Origin: Chitinophaga sp. 180180018-3
GTDB taxonomy: Bacteria > Bacteroidota > Bacteroidia > Chitinophagales > Chitinophagaceae
Length of the DNA stretch: 64,000 nt
NCBI RefSeq assembly: GCF_037893185.1
Contig: NZ_CP140772.1
Location: 7,184,001-7,248,000 of the forward strand
Direction: 5' to 3'
How positions within the stretch are numbered: position 1 is the first letter of the stretch; the number at the start of each line of letters is the position of its first letter. Positions 43,294 to 52,222 of the stretch are shown here, in pieces. The notes beneath the pieces were generated by a model. It made no database searches and was not told the DNA's origin. It saw only the letters and a list, made by a program, of their open reading frames with translations. The position numbers and the translations under genes are program-made.

Positions 43294-43867
43294 GTTGTTG
43301 TTGCTCCATACATATTTTCAGGTTACGCTTTCCGTTCTGGATATAGCTTTTCACCTTATTCATCTCATATCCTGTAATAACACTCACTTCCCGGTAGCTT
43401 TTTTCCTGTAAATAAAACAGGTCCACGCTGCGCTTTTGTTCCTCCGGTAAAGTTTCCAGGCATTTTTCCATGCTCTGCAGGTTATCCTCCAGTGACATTC
43501 CATTTTCATGATGCCCGGTTTCCCCGTTTTCCACAATGGGATGATCATCTATAGATACCTGCCGGGATTCCTTGTTTTTCATCGCCCGCAACTTCATCAA
43601 ACAGTGGTTACGGGTCAGTACATGCAGCCAGCTTTTGAAGTTCTGCACCTCATGCTGCTTCACTTTACCGATCAGTTCTTCAAATATCTGCATAACGGCA
43701 TCCTTGCTGGCTTCTTCATCAAAATACTTCAGGCATACCCCATACACCAGGCTCATATAACGCTGGTATAAGGCGGCCAGAAAGTCCAGTTTGCCGGTGG
43801 ATTTGTACTCCCCGATCAAATAGGCATCATCTGCATCCTGCATGATATTTTGGCGAATGAACGACAT
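43286..43867 (-). CDS. ECF-type RNA polymerase sigma factor
   Basis: This 193-residue sigma-70 family protein has region 2 at about 25-95 (YQRYMSLVYGVCLKYFDEEASKDAVMQ is split across helices; FKSWLHVLTRNHCL) and region 4 at about 125-185 (QKRSVDLFYLQEKSYREVS and YEMNKVKSYIQNGKRNLK). Its stop overlaps the start of the anti-sigma/TonB gene by 8 bp, the usual arrangement for a sigma and its membrane regulator. The target promoters cannot be seen. Confidence 0.9.
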   Translation of the reverse strand: MSFIRQNIMQDADDAYLIGEYKSTGKLDFLAALYQRYMSLVYGVCLKYFDEEASKDAVMQIFEELIGKVKQHEVQNFKSWLHVLTRNHCLMKLRAMKNKESRQVSIDDHPIVENGETGHHENGMSLEDNLQSMEKCLETLPEEQKRSVDLFYLQEKSYREVSVITGYEMNKVKSYIQNGKRNLKICMEQQQHA

Positions 43868-43983
43868 AAACAGCTGTCAGCTATTGGATTTTAACCTTTA
43901 ACTACGGAACTATATTGATTTACAGCACAACAATAGTATTGCTTTTTTTTGAATATCAAAAAACTGAAAAGACGACAAAACAA

Positions 43984-44039
43984 AGCGGTTGTAACGAATG
44001 ATGCGTAACTGCCGCATTGACCCATCCGTTACAACCGCT
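43984..44039 (-). terminator. Terminator after purH
   Basis: AGCGGTTGTAACG (43984-43996) is the exact complement of 44027-44039. A second hairpin (ATGCG/CGCAT) sits within the 30-nt loop. On the minus strand a T-rich stretch follows the stem. It starts 33 nt after the purH stop codon and precedes the sigma factor gene. Confidence 0.7.
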
Positions 44040-44071
44040 GCCTGTTTAAATAATGAGTTAGTCAGCAACTA

Positions 44072-45586
44072 TTAGTGCCTGAAATGCCTCATACCGGTCA
44101 TTACCATGACCATATCATGCGTTTTACAGAATTCTATAGAATCGTTATCCCGTACAGAACCTCCTGGCTGAATAACCGCATTGATGCCGTGTTCATGCGC
44201 GATGCTCACACAATCATTGAACGGAAAGAACGCATCGGATGCCATTACAGCACCCTTCAGATCAAAATTGAACTGGCCTGCTTTTTCAATTGCATGGCGG
44301 AGTGCATCGATCCTGGAAGTTTGTCCGCATCCCTTACCAATCAGCTGTTTGTCTTTCACCAGTGCGATCGCGTTTGATTTCAGGTGCTTGCAGACAATAT
44401 TAGCAAACTCCAGATCAGACCTTTCTGCACTTGTTGAAGAACGGGCTCCTACTTCATTCCACTCATTATAGTTGCCATTATCACTATCCTGCAGCAATAC
44501 GCCATTCAGCACATTCTTGAACATATACTTACTCTTAACCGGCTGCTTTTGTTCGAGCAGAATGCGGTTCTTTTTAGCTTGCAGTACAACGAGGGCATCT
44601 GCATCAAATGCAGGCGCGATCAGGATTTCGAAGAATATTTCACTGATGGATTCTGCAGTTGCTTTATCAATCGGCTTGTTGGTAACCAACACTCCGCCGA
44701 AGGCACTTTCCTTATCTCCTGCGAGCGCAGCTTCCCAGGCTTCTTTGAGTGTGGTACGGGAAGCGATTCCGCAAACGTTGGTATGCTTGATAACAGCAAA
44801 GGTAGTAGCTTCAAACTCCTGGATCAGCTGGCAGGCAGCGTCTACGTCTACCAGGTTGTTGAACGACAGTTCCTTACCATGTAATTTATTGAAAACTTCT
44901 TCGAGGTTACCGTAGAAGATCCCACGCTGGTGCGGGTTTTCACCATAACGGTTCACCTGACCCTGTGGGATGGAAAGCTGGAAATCAGCACCAGGCTCGT
45001 TGTTCAGGAAATATTGTGAAATAGCTACATCGTAGTGTGCACAAACTTCAAATGCTTTTGCTGCAAAGCTTCTGCGCTCTTCGATAGAAGTAGCTCCCTT
45101 ATTGTCGGTCAGCACCTTTTCCAGGTCTGCATACTGATCTTTAGAAGCCACAATCACTACATCCTTGTAGTTCTTACCTGCAGCACGGATCAGAGAAACT
45201 CCCCCTATGTCAATTTTTTCGATGATAGCCTGCTCTTCGCTGGTGCTTTTCACAGTTTCTTCAAACGGATAAAGGTCTACTATCACCAGGTCAATCTCAG
45301 GTATCTCATACTGCTTCAGCTGTTCCAGATCCTGCGGATTTTCACGGCGGGCCAATATCCCCCCAAATACTTTAGGGTGCAGCGTTTTAACACGGCCACC
45401 CAGGATAGAAGGATATGCAGTAAGATCTTCTACTGCCACACAGGATACGCCCTGTTCTTCAATAAATTTTTGCGTACCGCCGGTAGAATAGATAGTCACA
45501 CCTTGTTCGCCCAATTTCTTTACAATGCCCTCCAGGTTATCTTTATAGAAAACGGAGATGAGCGCTGATTTAATTTGCTTTTGCAT
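44072..45586 (-). CDS. purH: Bifunctional AICAR transformylase/IMP cyclohydrolase
   Basis: This cytosolic enzyme performs the last two steps of de novo IMP synthesis. The N-terminal MGS-like IMP cyclohydrolase domain (1-190) has YSTGGTQKFI and GGRVKTLHPKVFGGIL. The AICARFT domain (about 195-504) has RYGENPHQRG, IKHTNVCG and GKGCGQTSR, and ends DAFFPF...GGSVRD. It is 504 residues, slightly shorter than E. coli PurH. A TAACTTTG -7 box lies at 45645-45652. It ends at a strong terminator. Confidence 0.96.
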   Translation of the reverse strand: MQKQIKSALISVFYKDNLEGIVKKLGEQGVTIYSTGGTQKFIEEQGVSCVAVEDLTAYPSILGGRVKTLHPKVFGGILARRENPQDLEQLKQYEIPEIDLVIVDLYPFEETVKSTSEEQAIIEKIDIGGVSLIRAAGKNYKDVVIVASKDQYADLEKVLTDNKGATSIEERRSFAAKAFEVCAHYDVAISQYFLNNEPGADFQLSIPQGQVNRYGENPHQRGIFYGNLEEVFNKLHGKELSFNNLVDVDAACQLIQEFEATTFAVIKHTNVCGIASRTTLKEAWEAALAGDKESAFGGVLVTNKPIDKATAESISEIFFEILIAPAFDADALVVLQAKKNRILLEQKQPVKSKYMFKNVLNGVLLQDSDNGNYNEWNEVGARSSTSAERSDLEFANIVCKHLKSNAIALVKDKQLIGKGCGQTSRIDALRHAIEKAGQFNFDLKGAVMASDAFFPFNDCVSIAHEHGINAVIQPGGSVRDNDSIEFCKTHDMVMVMTGMRHFRH

Positions 45587-45644
45587 GAACGGAAAACATT
45601 AGAAATTATTAACATAGATTCCTGATCCGGAACCGAAAGAAGCG

Positions 45645-45652
45645 CAAAGTTA
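45645..45652 (-). promoter_or_regulatory. -7 box TAACTTTG ahead of purH
   Basis: The minus strand reads TAACTTTG, an exact TAnnTTTG match 59 nt upstream of the purH start codon. No TTTG at the usual -33 distance is visible. Confidence 0.5.
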
Positions 45653-45719
45653 ACACGTAAACATCATTTTTCCATTCCTGTATCCCACTATACTACCATC
45701 GTTTCAAAACTTCATGTCA

Positions 45720-47834
45720 CTATTCCGGGCCTGCAGGCCTGCATCTCACTACCAATGCACCCTGTTCGGGTATAGAATAAAAATTAATTCCCGCGGCATG
45801 GCATTCTTCTTTCCATTGCTGTATCCTTTTCCGGGAGTTAGCAGCACCAGCCACTATACAATGGCTGTCGTAACAGGTCATAATTGCAGGGATATTTACA
45901 TGCGGATTATTGTTCAGGAAGACATAATCAACCCGGAACCTGCTGCTCATACGGCCGGTGGGAAGTATACTGTCTATGATCACCAGCTGTTTTCCCCAAA
46001 AGCTGATGTACCGGCCGTACTGATTAAATCCCATCACCGCACCCGGCTCCACACCCAGGTACTGCCGCGTTGCCACAATCTGCGCCCCGGCTGCCTGCCG
46101 GAAAATGGTGTCCTGCCCGGTGAACCGGGCCTTCCGCCCGTTGATACAGTCTATTGCCGTATATCCGGTCACGTTATATATAACCATCAGCCGCTGCTGC
46201 CGGCAGCGGGTCTCCCACCCTGCCCGTAACACAAGGTATCCCCAGCAACTAATTAAAACCAGCCACAAACCGGGTCTCCACCTGATCATGAACAACAGGG
46301 CGGCCCCTGTAATGAACAAATACAACAGGGCGGCCTGCGACAATGAGCAATGAATATCCTTTATCAGCGCTCCCGGCAGGTCGCCAAGCCATTTTACGCT
46401 GCTATTCATTATCATGATGAGGAGCTGCAATCCCTTCCCCACCCAGGAGGCGAACATACCAAGCGGCGCCACCAGTAATAACAGGATCTCTCCATAGATC
46501 GCTACCGTTGACAGAGGTACAGCCACCAGGTTGGCCGGCAGAAAGTAAACCGGGAACTGGTGAAAATAGAACAGGCTCACCGGTGTGGTGACCAGCTGTG
46601 CAGCCAGCGATAAAGCGACCATCTGCCATAACAGGTCCACCCATTTTCGCTCCGGCTGCCAGCACCGGTACAACGGTTGGTAGAAAAGCAGTATTCCAAG
46701 CACTGCGAGATAAGACAGCTGGAACCCCGCATCCGTGATCAGGTAAGGATTGAACCAAAGCAGCAATACCGCCGATGCCGCCAGCGTATTATAAGTACTG
46801 CTATACCTTTCCAATATCAAACGTCCGGTAGTAATACCGGTAAACATAACAGCCGAACGAAGCACGGAAGCCGAAGCGCCGGTGAGCAGTGCAAATCCCC
46901 AGAGTACCCCCAAAACCAGTATCGCTTTGGTGAAATTAGCCCACCGCCCTGCCGGCAGCCATTTTAACATCCACAACAGCGTACTGTAAAGCAATGCCAG
47001 GTGCATACCCGAAATGGCAATGATGTGCACAATACCCGTATTGCCATAACTCTGCACCACGTCTTTGTCGAGATCCTGCCGGTAGCCAATCAGCAAAGCT
47101 TCCGCCATGCCCGATTCCGGCCCCTTCCCTATGAAAACTTTCAGGCTCCCCAGGCAATAATCCCTGGCGCTGATCAGCCACCGGTCTATTGGGTTACCTC
47201 CTTCCTGCGGCAATAAATAATAATCCCTGTGAACCAGGTGCAGCTGCTGATAGATCTGCTGGCCGGCACAATACTGCTGGTAATCAAATGCCCCCGGATT
47301 CCCATTATTTTTGATCAATACAGGCTTTTTCCGGGTGATGATCTGTTGCCCATAGGCAAGATCCGGCAGGGAGTCTTCCCTTGTTAAATAAAGCTGTAAA
47401 TAGCCTTTAACAGGTATCCAGCGGCCCTTGTTACAAACAGCATTGATAGTTGCAACTGCACGGCATGTCCGCTCCTTTAACACAGGTGGAGCATTCACCT
47501 CCAACAACAACCAGGAGCTGTCAGCAGCCTGTTTTTCCCAGAAGCTACGCTCACGACGGAGATCAGCTTTATATATCAACAGGCAGCCGCAGGCCGTTAC
47601 CAGTACCAGCAATAACAGGCCCCTCACCGGAATGGCGGCATATCTCCACTGAACCGGTAACTGCCGGCACAGTAACAAACCGCCGGCAGCAAACAGTATC
47701 AGTATCATTATAAGTGTAAAAGACAGGGACAGGTATGACTGTAAACAGATACCAGCCATCAGCGGGATGGCCACCCTGACGAATGGCGCCCGTTTCCAGT
47801 GCATGTTAACAAAACCGGATGATTCAAAATGCAT
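45720..47834 (-). CDS. comEC: ComEC/Rec2-family DNA-uptake membrane channel
   Basis: This polytopic inner-membrane protein of 704 residues is proposed to pass single-stranded DNA during natural transformation. A DUF4131-type N-terminal region (about 1-200) with several TM helices precedes the Competence domain (about 230-510) with the motif HIIAISGMHLALLY. The C-terminal region (about 520-704) resembles a metallo-hydrolase fold but shows no HxHxDH metal motif. A second Met (47804, MHWKRAPFVRVAIPL) is an alternative start. No other competence gene is in the window. Confidence 0.88.
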   Translation of the reverse strand: MHFESSGFVNMHWKRAPFVRVAIPLMAGICLQSYLSLSFTLIMILILFAAGGLLLCRQLPVQWRYAAIPVRGLLLLVLVTACGCLLIYKADLRRERSFWEKQAADSSWLLLEVNAPPVLKERTCRAVATINAVCNKGRWIPVKGYLQLYLTREDSLPDLAYGQQIITRKKPVLIKNNGNPGAFDYQQYCAGQQIYQQLHLVHRDYYLLPQEGGNPIDRWLISARDYCLGSLKVFIGKGPESGMAEALLIGYRQDLDKDVVQSYGNTGIVHIIAISGMHLALLYSTLLWMLKWLPAGRWANFTKAILVLGVLWGFALLTGASASVLRSAVMFTGITTGRLILERYSSTYNTLAASAVLLLWFNPYLITDAGFQLSYLAVLGILLFYQPLYRCWQPERKWVDLLWQMVALSLAAQLVTTPVSLFYFHQFPVYFLPANLVAVPLSTVAIYGEILLLLVAPLGMFASWVGKGLQLLIMIMNSSVKWLGDLPGALIKDIHCSLSQAALLYLFITGAALLFMIRWRPGLWLVLISCWGYLVLRAGWETRCRQQRLMVIYNVTGYTAIDCINGRKARFTGQDTIFRQAAGAQIVATRQYLGVEPGAVMGFNQYGRYISFWGKQLVIIDSILPTGRMSSRFRVDYVFLNNNPHVNIPAIMTCYDSHCIVAGAANSRKRIQQWKEECHAAGINFYSIPEQGALVVRCRPAGPE

Positions 47835-48175
47835 AAAGGGTTAACTTTTGGGTAGTCAAACCTCGCTTTTCATCCTGATAAAAGTGTTTCAGAATTGTTA
47901 AAAACGGTGAATCTCAGGCAATAATATCTATATATGATTTCTAGGTAAAATTCGCTCAGAGATGTTAAAATGAGTATAAACAACCAATTTTATCATTTTT
48001 ATAATATATTTAAAGTCATTTGTTTAAAAATTATAAATATATTCATCTGTTATTGATTAGTTAACATCTCTTTTAAATATAATATTATTTGTAAACTGCA
48101 TTACCGGTCACGCTATTTGAATTGTATCAAGATTCAATAGTCGTGTCTTTAATGGTTATTTTGAGGGAAAAGAAG
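47835..48175. other. AT-rich region between carB end and comEC start, no gene seen
   Basis: No ORF or RNA gene is supported. It holds an 11-bp inverted repeat, AGAGATGTTAA at 47958-47968 with TTAACATCTCT at 48061-48071, separated by 92 nt of very AT-rich sequence. It would contain the comEC promoter, but I see no clean TAnnTTTG box on the minus strand. Confidence 0.4.
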
Positions 48176-48207
48176 GAGCCTGATTTTTATCAGGCTCTGT
48201 TTATTTT
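48176..48207. terminator. Intrinsic terminator downstream of carB
   Basis: GAGCCTGAT (48176-48184), loop TTTT, ATCAGGCTC (48189-48197) form a perfect 9-bp stem. On the minus strand it is followed by a T-rich run (CCTTCTTTTCCC). On the plus strand TGTTTATTTT follows. It comes after the long 48234 hairpin and probably finishes carB transcription. Confidence 0.75.
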
Positions 48208-48233
48208 ACCAGTCTTTAGTCTTTAGCCTTTAG

Positions 48234-48317
48234 CTATTAGTCTTTAGTAAAAATGCAGAGGAGATTAACATCTACAATAATGTTAATCTCCTCTGCATTT
48301 TTACTAAAGACTAATAG
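48234..48317. repeat. Perfect 38-bp-stem hairpin at the carB 3' end
   Basis: Arms 48234-48271 and 48280-48317 are exact complements over 38 nt with an 8-nt loop. Weaker pairing (TAGCCTTTAG with CTGAAGGCTA) extends it outward to about 48327, so it reaches the carB stop codon at 48325-48327. Its arm carries CTATTAGTCTTTAG, with related copies just outside the left arm and at 21092. Confidence 0.85.
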
Positions 48318-48324
48318 CTGAAGG

Positions 48325-51141
48325 CTACTTGCTCAGGTACATACTCTTTTCTTTATACAACTGACGGAAGTAAGGATCACGCAGATCTTTGATAAAGCGG
48401 ATCGCCTCCCCGGTTGATTTCATTTCAGGTCCGAGCTCTTTGTTTACACCCGGGAATTTATTGAAGGAGAACACAGGTTCCTTGATAGCGAAACCGGTGA
48501 GCTTTTTCTCGATCTTAAAGTCCTGCAGCTTGTTAGCACCTATCATCACTTTTGTTGCTATGTTCAGGTAAGGTACCTGGTAAGCTTTCGCGATAAACGG
48601 TGTCGTCCGGGAAGCACGCGGGTTTGCCTCAATTACGTAAACGTTGCCGTCTTTGATAGCAAACTGGATGTTGATCAATCCACGGATATCCAGTGCGCGG
48701 GCTATCTTCTCGGCATAATACTCCATGGTGGTCACTTCGATGGGCGACAAATTAAACGCCGGCAGCAACGCATGGCTGTCGCCACTGTGGATACCAGCTG
48801 GTTCAATGTGCTCCATCACGCCCATCACATGGAAATCGGTACCATCAAAAATTCCATCGATCTCCGCCTCCTGGCAGCGATCCAGGAAGTGATCGATCAG
48901 GATCTTGTTACCAGGCAGGTGCCGTAACAGGCTGAGTACAGATTCTTCCAGCTCTTCTTCATTAATCACGATCCTCATACGTTGTCCACCTAATACATAA
49001 GACGGGCGAACCAGTACGGGATAACCTACTTCCTTGGCCACTTCTATGGCGTCGTCGGTATTGTAGGCAGTTCCGTATTTAGGATAAGGAATCTTCAATT
49101 CTTTCAGCATATCGGAGAAACGGCCACGGTCTTCCGCGATATCCATATTATCGAACGAGGTACCTATGATCTTCACACCGTTTGCTTCGAGGCGTTTGGC
49201 CAGCTTCAGCGCAGTTTGGCCTCCCAGCTGTACAATCACGCCTGCTGGTTTTTCCAGCTCGATGATTTCCCAGAGGTTTTCCCAGAACACCGGTTCGAAG
49301 TACAGTTTATCTGCCATGTCGAAATCGGTGGATACTGTTTCAGGATTACAGTTTACCATGATAGCTTCGTAGCCGCAATCCTGGATCGCCTGCAGGCCAT
49401 GTGTACAGCAGTAATCGAATTCAATACCCTGACCGATCCTGTTCGGGCCGGAACCCAGTACAATGATTTTCTTCCTGTCGGAAACCTTGCTCTCATTTTC
49501 TGTATCGAAAGTAGAATAGAAGTAAGGCGTCTTGGCTTCAAACTCGGCACTGCAGGTGTCCACCATCTTGAAGGTACGGGTGATGCCCAGTTCCTTACGT
49601 TTGGCGTACACTTCATCATCATCGCAATCACCGAACAATACTGCCAGCTGTGCATCGGAGAAGCCCATTTTCTTGGCATCTCTCAGCATATCTGCCGGTA
49701 CCGTTTTCAGTTCATGCTCCAGCAATTGTTTTTCCAGGTTTACGATATCCTGGATCTGGTGCAGGAACCAACGGTCTATATATGTCAGCTGGTGGATATG
49801 CTTTACAGATACACCCGCCATCAGCGCATCTTTGATGCGGAAAATACGATCCCAGGTAGGACGTTTCAGCTTTTCGACCAGCTGCTCTGTTTTCATGAGC
49901 GACTTGCCGTAGTAACCCAGGCCCAGCGCATCGTTCTCCAGGCTCTGACAGGCTTTCTGCAGAGCTTCGGGGAAAGTGCGGCCGATAGACATTACCTCAC
50001 CCACAGATTTCATCTGCAGTCCTAAGGTATCGTCGGCGCCTTTGAATTTATCGAAGTTCCAGCGTGGCATTTTTACAATCACGTAGTCCAGCGCAGGTTC
50101 GAAGAAGGCAGAAGTAGTTCTGGTGATCTGGTTTTCCAGTTCATCCAGGGTGTAGCCAATGGCCAGTTTAGCAGCGATCTTCGCGATCGGGTAACCAGTG
50201 GCTTTGGATGCCAGCGCAGAAGAACGGCTTACGCGCGGGTTGATCTCAATAGCTATCAGCTCTTCATTTTCGGGATTCAGGGAGAACTGAACGTTACAGC
50301 CTCCGGCGAAGTTCCCGAGGTCACGCATCATCATCATGGCTTTATTACGCATGTCCTGGAAAGCAGTATCGCTCAGGGTCATGGCAGGCGCCACTGTGAT
50401 AGAATCACCGGTATGAATCCCCATCGGATCGAGGTTTTCCACCGTACAGATGATTACCACGTTGTTGTTCTTATCTCTCAACAACTCCAGTTCATATTCT
50501 TTCCATCCCAATACCGCTTTTTCCACCAGCACTTCATGGATGGGAGATGCTTTCAAACCACGGTCCAGGGCTTCGTCCAGCTCGTCTTTGCTGTGTACGA
50601 AACCGCCTCCGGTACCACCGAGGGTAAACGATGGGCGAATCACCAACGGGAAACCTATCTCTTGTGCAAACTCCTTACCTTCCAGGAAGGAATTCGCTGT
50701 CTTGGCCGGTGCTACCGGTACTCCCAGCTCAATCATCCACTGACGGAACTGCTCACGGTCTTCCGCTTTATCGATCGCTTTAATATCCACACCGATCAGG
50801 CGCACATTGTACTTTTCCCAAATCCCCAGTTCATCCACTTCTTTACAGAGGTTCAATGCAGTCTGACCTCCCATGGTCGGTAACACAGCATCTATCTGGT
50901 TTTCCTCCAGGATCTGCTCAATGCTTTCCACCGTCAGCGGCAGCAGGTAAACCTTATCCGCCATCATTGGGTCTGTCATGATAGTAGCCGGGTTGGAATT
51001 AATAAGGATCACTTTAATTCCTTCTTCCCGAAGCGAACGTGCTGCCTGGGAGCCGGAATAGTCAAATTCGCAAGCCTGACCAATAATAATAGGTCCAGAA
51101 CCGATAATGAGCACAGATTTGATAGATGAATCTTTTGGCAT
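48325..51141 (-). CDS. carB: Carbamoyl-phosphate synthase large subunit, without MGS domain
   Basis: This synthetase makes carbamoyl phosphate from bicarbonate, ammonia from CarA and two ATP, for pyrimidine and arginine synthesis. Two homologous ATP-grasp halves are present: VLIIGSGPIIIGQACEFDYS starts the first, and VLGSGPNRIGQGIEFDY (about 555-570) the second. The protein ends at 938 residues, soon after FNKFPGVNKELGPEMKSTGE. The E. coli enzyme continues for about 135 residues as the allosteric MGS-like domain, which is missing here. carA is not in the window. A TAGCTTTG -7 box lies at 51211-51218. Confidence 0.95.
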   Translation of the reverse strand: MPKDSSIKSVLIIGSGPIIIGQACEFDYSGSQAARSLREEGIKVILINSNPATIMTDPMMADKVYLLPLTVESIEQILEENQIDAVLPTMGGQTALNLCKEVDELGIWEKYNVRLIGVDIKAIDKAEDREQFRQWMIELGVPVAPAKTANSFLEGKEFAQEIGFPLVIRPSFTLGGTGGGFVHSKDELDEALDRGLKASPIHEVLVEKAVLGWKEYELELLRDKNNNVVIICTVENLDPMGIHTGDSITVAPAMTLSDTAFQDMRNKAMMMMRDLGNFAGGCNVQFSLNPENEELIAIEINPRVSRSSALASKATGYPIAKIAAKLAIGYTLDELENQITRTTSAFFEPALDYVIVKMPRWNFDKFKGADDTLGLQMKSVGEVMSIGRTFPEALQKACQSLENDALGLGYYGKSLMKTEQLVEKLKRPTWDRIFRIKDALMAGVSVKHIHQLTYIDRWFLHQIQDIVNLEKQLLEHELKTVPADMLRDAKKMGFSDAQLAVLFGDCDDDEVYAKRKELGITRTFKMVDTCSAEFEAKTPYFYSTFDTENESKVSDRKKIIVLGSGPNRIGQGIEFDYCCTHGLQAIQDCGYEAIMVNCNPETVSTDFDMADKLYFEPVFWENLWEIIELEKPAGVIVQLGGQTALKLAKRLEANGVKIIGTSFDNMDIAEDRGRFSDMLKELKIPYPKYGTAYNTDDAIEVAKEVGYPVLVRPSYVLGGQRMRIVINEEELEESVLSLLRHLPGNKILIDHFLDRCQEAEIDGIFDGTDFHVMGVMEHIEPAGIHSGDSHALLPAFNLSPIEVTTMEYYAEKIARALDIRGLINIQFAIKDGNVYVIEANPRASRTTPFIAKAYQVPYLNIATKVMIGANKLQDFKIEKKLTGFAIKEPVFSFNKFPGVNKELGPEMKSTGEAIRFIKDLRDPYFRQLYKEKSMYLSK

Positions 51142-51210
51142 TTGTATAATCTATTGAAAATGAAAAACCAAATTGATTTTTCTGTTGTACGAGGGAACAA
51201 AAAAATCGTG

Positions 51211-51218
51211 CAAAGCTA
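51211..51218 (-). promoter_or_regulatory. -7 box TAGCTTTG ahead of carB
   Basis: The minus strand reads TAGCTTTG, an exact TAnnTTTG match 70 nt upstream of the carB start codon. No clear -33 TTTG accompanies it. Confidence 0.5.
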
Positions 51219-51343
51219 CGTGATTTGAAAATTATTATTGGAAATAAATTTTTGTTTTCGGTGTTATTTTTTTGAAAGGTGCCCCGACGCGAATAAATTT
51301 ACATACCTGGTTTATTCCATTTACCTATAACAACAAGCATCGC

Positions 51344-52003
51344 ATGAGTACTGTACCTCGCTTCAGGCATTCATATCCCTCCTCCTGGGAAACCCTGGTC
51401 CGCAGATTCAACAGCCGGGCATTAATGGTGGAAGGAGACCATGACCAGCCAGTTTATCGATTCTCTTTCCGATTCGAATATCAGCAAACCAGAGGACAAT
51501 TTATATTCACCTGGGAGAATACAAAAAATGACAGAACCTTCGTGAATATTAACCTGTCCAGATCCCGTGGTCTCGGGGTGCTACTGCCTTTTGATACACC
51601 AGATCTGATCCCGGGACACATTTACAATCCCGAAACAACCCTGCTCCTTGAGTTGGCGGAAAGGCACGACCAGCTGAAAATATCACCTAACACGCGGTTA
51701 CGGAGGCTCCTCTCCCGTTTTAATTCCCATCGCGTTTTAACTGGTAATGCCGGATTTGATGCAGCGTTCATTACCATTGCCAGGCCAGCCTCTATTGTAC
51801 CCGCACTGATGCCGGGTCTTTCTTTCCTGAAGCATCCTTCAGTAAATCATTCACCCCGTATTGATACAGACTGGGAAGATGCGGAAACTGCCCGCTTCAA
51901 TCTGCGGCTACGCACAAAGTGCCTCTTCAATAACAACGCTGTACTGGAAAAGATGCTGGCGGACTGTTCCTGGCTGGTTCAGCGGCTTAATCATGCTTCC
52001 TAA
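51344..52003 (+). CDS. Hypothetical protein (219 aa) upstream of the MNIO locus
   Basis: I do not recognise this protein. The start was placed at the ATG 51344 (MSTVPRFRHSYPSSWETLVRR); the frame extends to 51272 with less protein-like sequence. It has no signal peptide or TM helix and is rich in Arg and Asn. Segments such as YRFSFRFEYQQTRGQFIFTWENTKNDRTFVNI suggest a beta-rich first half, and the C-terminal third is helical with two Cys. It precedes the candidate peptide gene by 220 bp on the same strand. Whether it belongs to that locus or is independent is open. Confidence 0.65.
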   Translation: MSTVPRFRHSYPSSWETLVRRFNSRALMVEGDHDQPVYRFSFRFEYQQTRGQFIFTWENTKNDRTFVNINLSRSRGLGVLLPFDTPDLIPGHIYNPETTLLLELAERHDQLKISPNTRLRRLLSRFNSHRVLTGNAGFDAAFITIARPASIVPALMPGLSFLKHPSVNHSPRIDTDWEDAETARFNLRLRTKCLFNNNAVLEKMLADCSWLVQRLNHAS

Positions 52004-52082
52004 GCCTGAGAACGTCTGCCAGCGTACATTTCCCTTCTCTGAATTGCGTATAAATACTTATCCTCATCTCATTTTATTCTCC

Positions 52083-52090
52083 TAACTTTA
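52083..52090 (+). promoter_or_regulatory. Possible -7 box TAACTTTA of the MNIO locus
   Basis: TAACTTTA differs from TAnnTTTG only in the last base and lies 133 nt upstream of the peptide gene. A perfect 7-bp hairpin (CCCTGCC, TGC, GGCAGGG at 52150-52166) would fall in the resulting leader. No -33 element is clear, so confidence is low. Confidence 0.3.
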
Positions 52091-52149
52091 CGCTCCGCAA
52101 TCATCAGATATTGCGCTATCCCAAAACGACTGGCACTGAAAATATCAAG

Positions 52150-52166
52150 CCCTGCCTGCGGCAGGG
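52150..52166 (+). promoter_or_regulatory. GC-rich leader hairpin upstream of the peptide gene
   Basis: CCCTGCC (52150-52156) pairs exactly with GGCAGGG (52160-52166) around a 3-nt loop. There is no U-tract after it, so it is more likely a leader stabiliser or attenuation element than a terminator. It is 57 nt upstream of the ATG at 52223. Confidence 0.4.
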
Positions 52167-52222
52167 AGAATTATTCCGATCCTGATATTTATTATTATCC
52201 AAACACCCCAAAAACAAACGTC

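Noticed and set aside
49216..50025. 269-residue plus-strand ORF inside carB
   Set aside because: It is antisense to a well-defined carB gene and has no family features.
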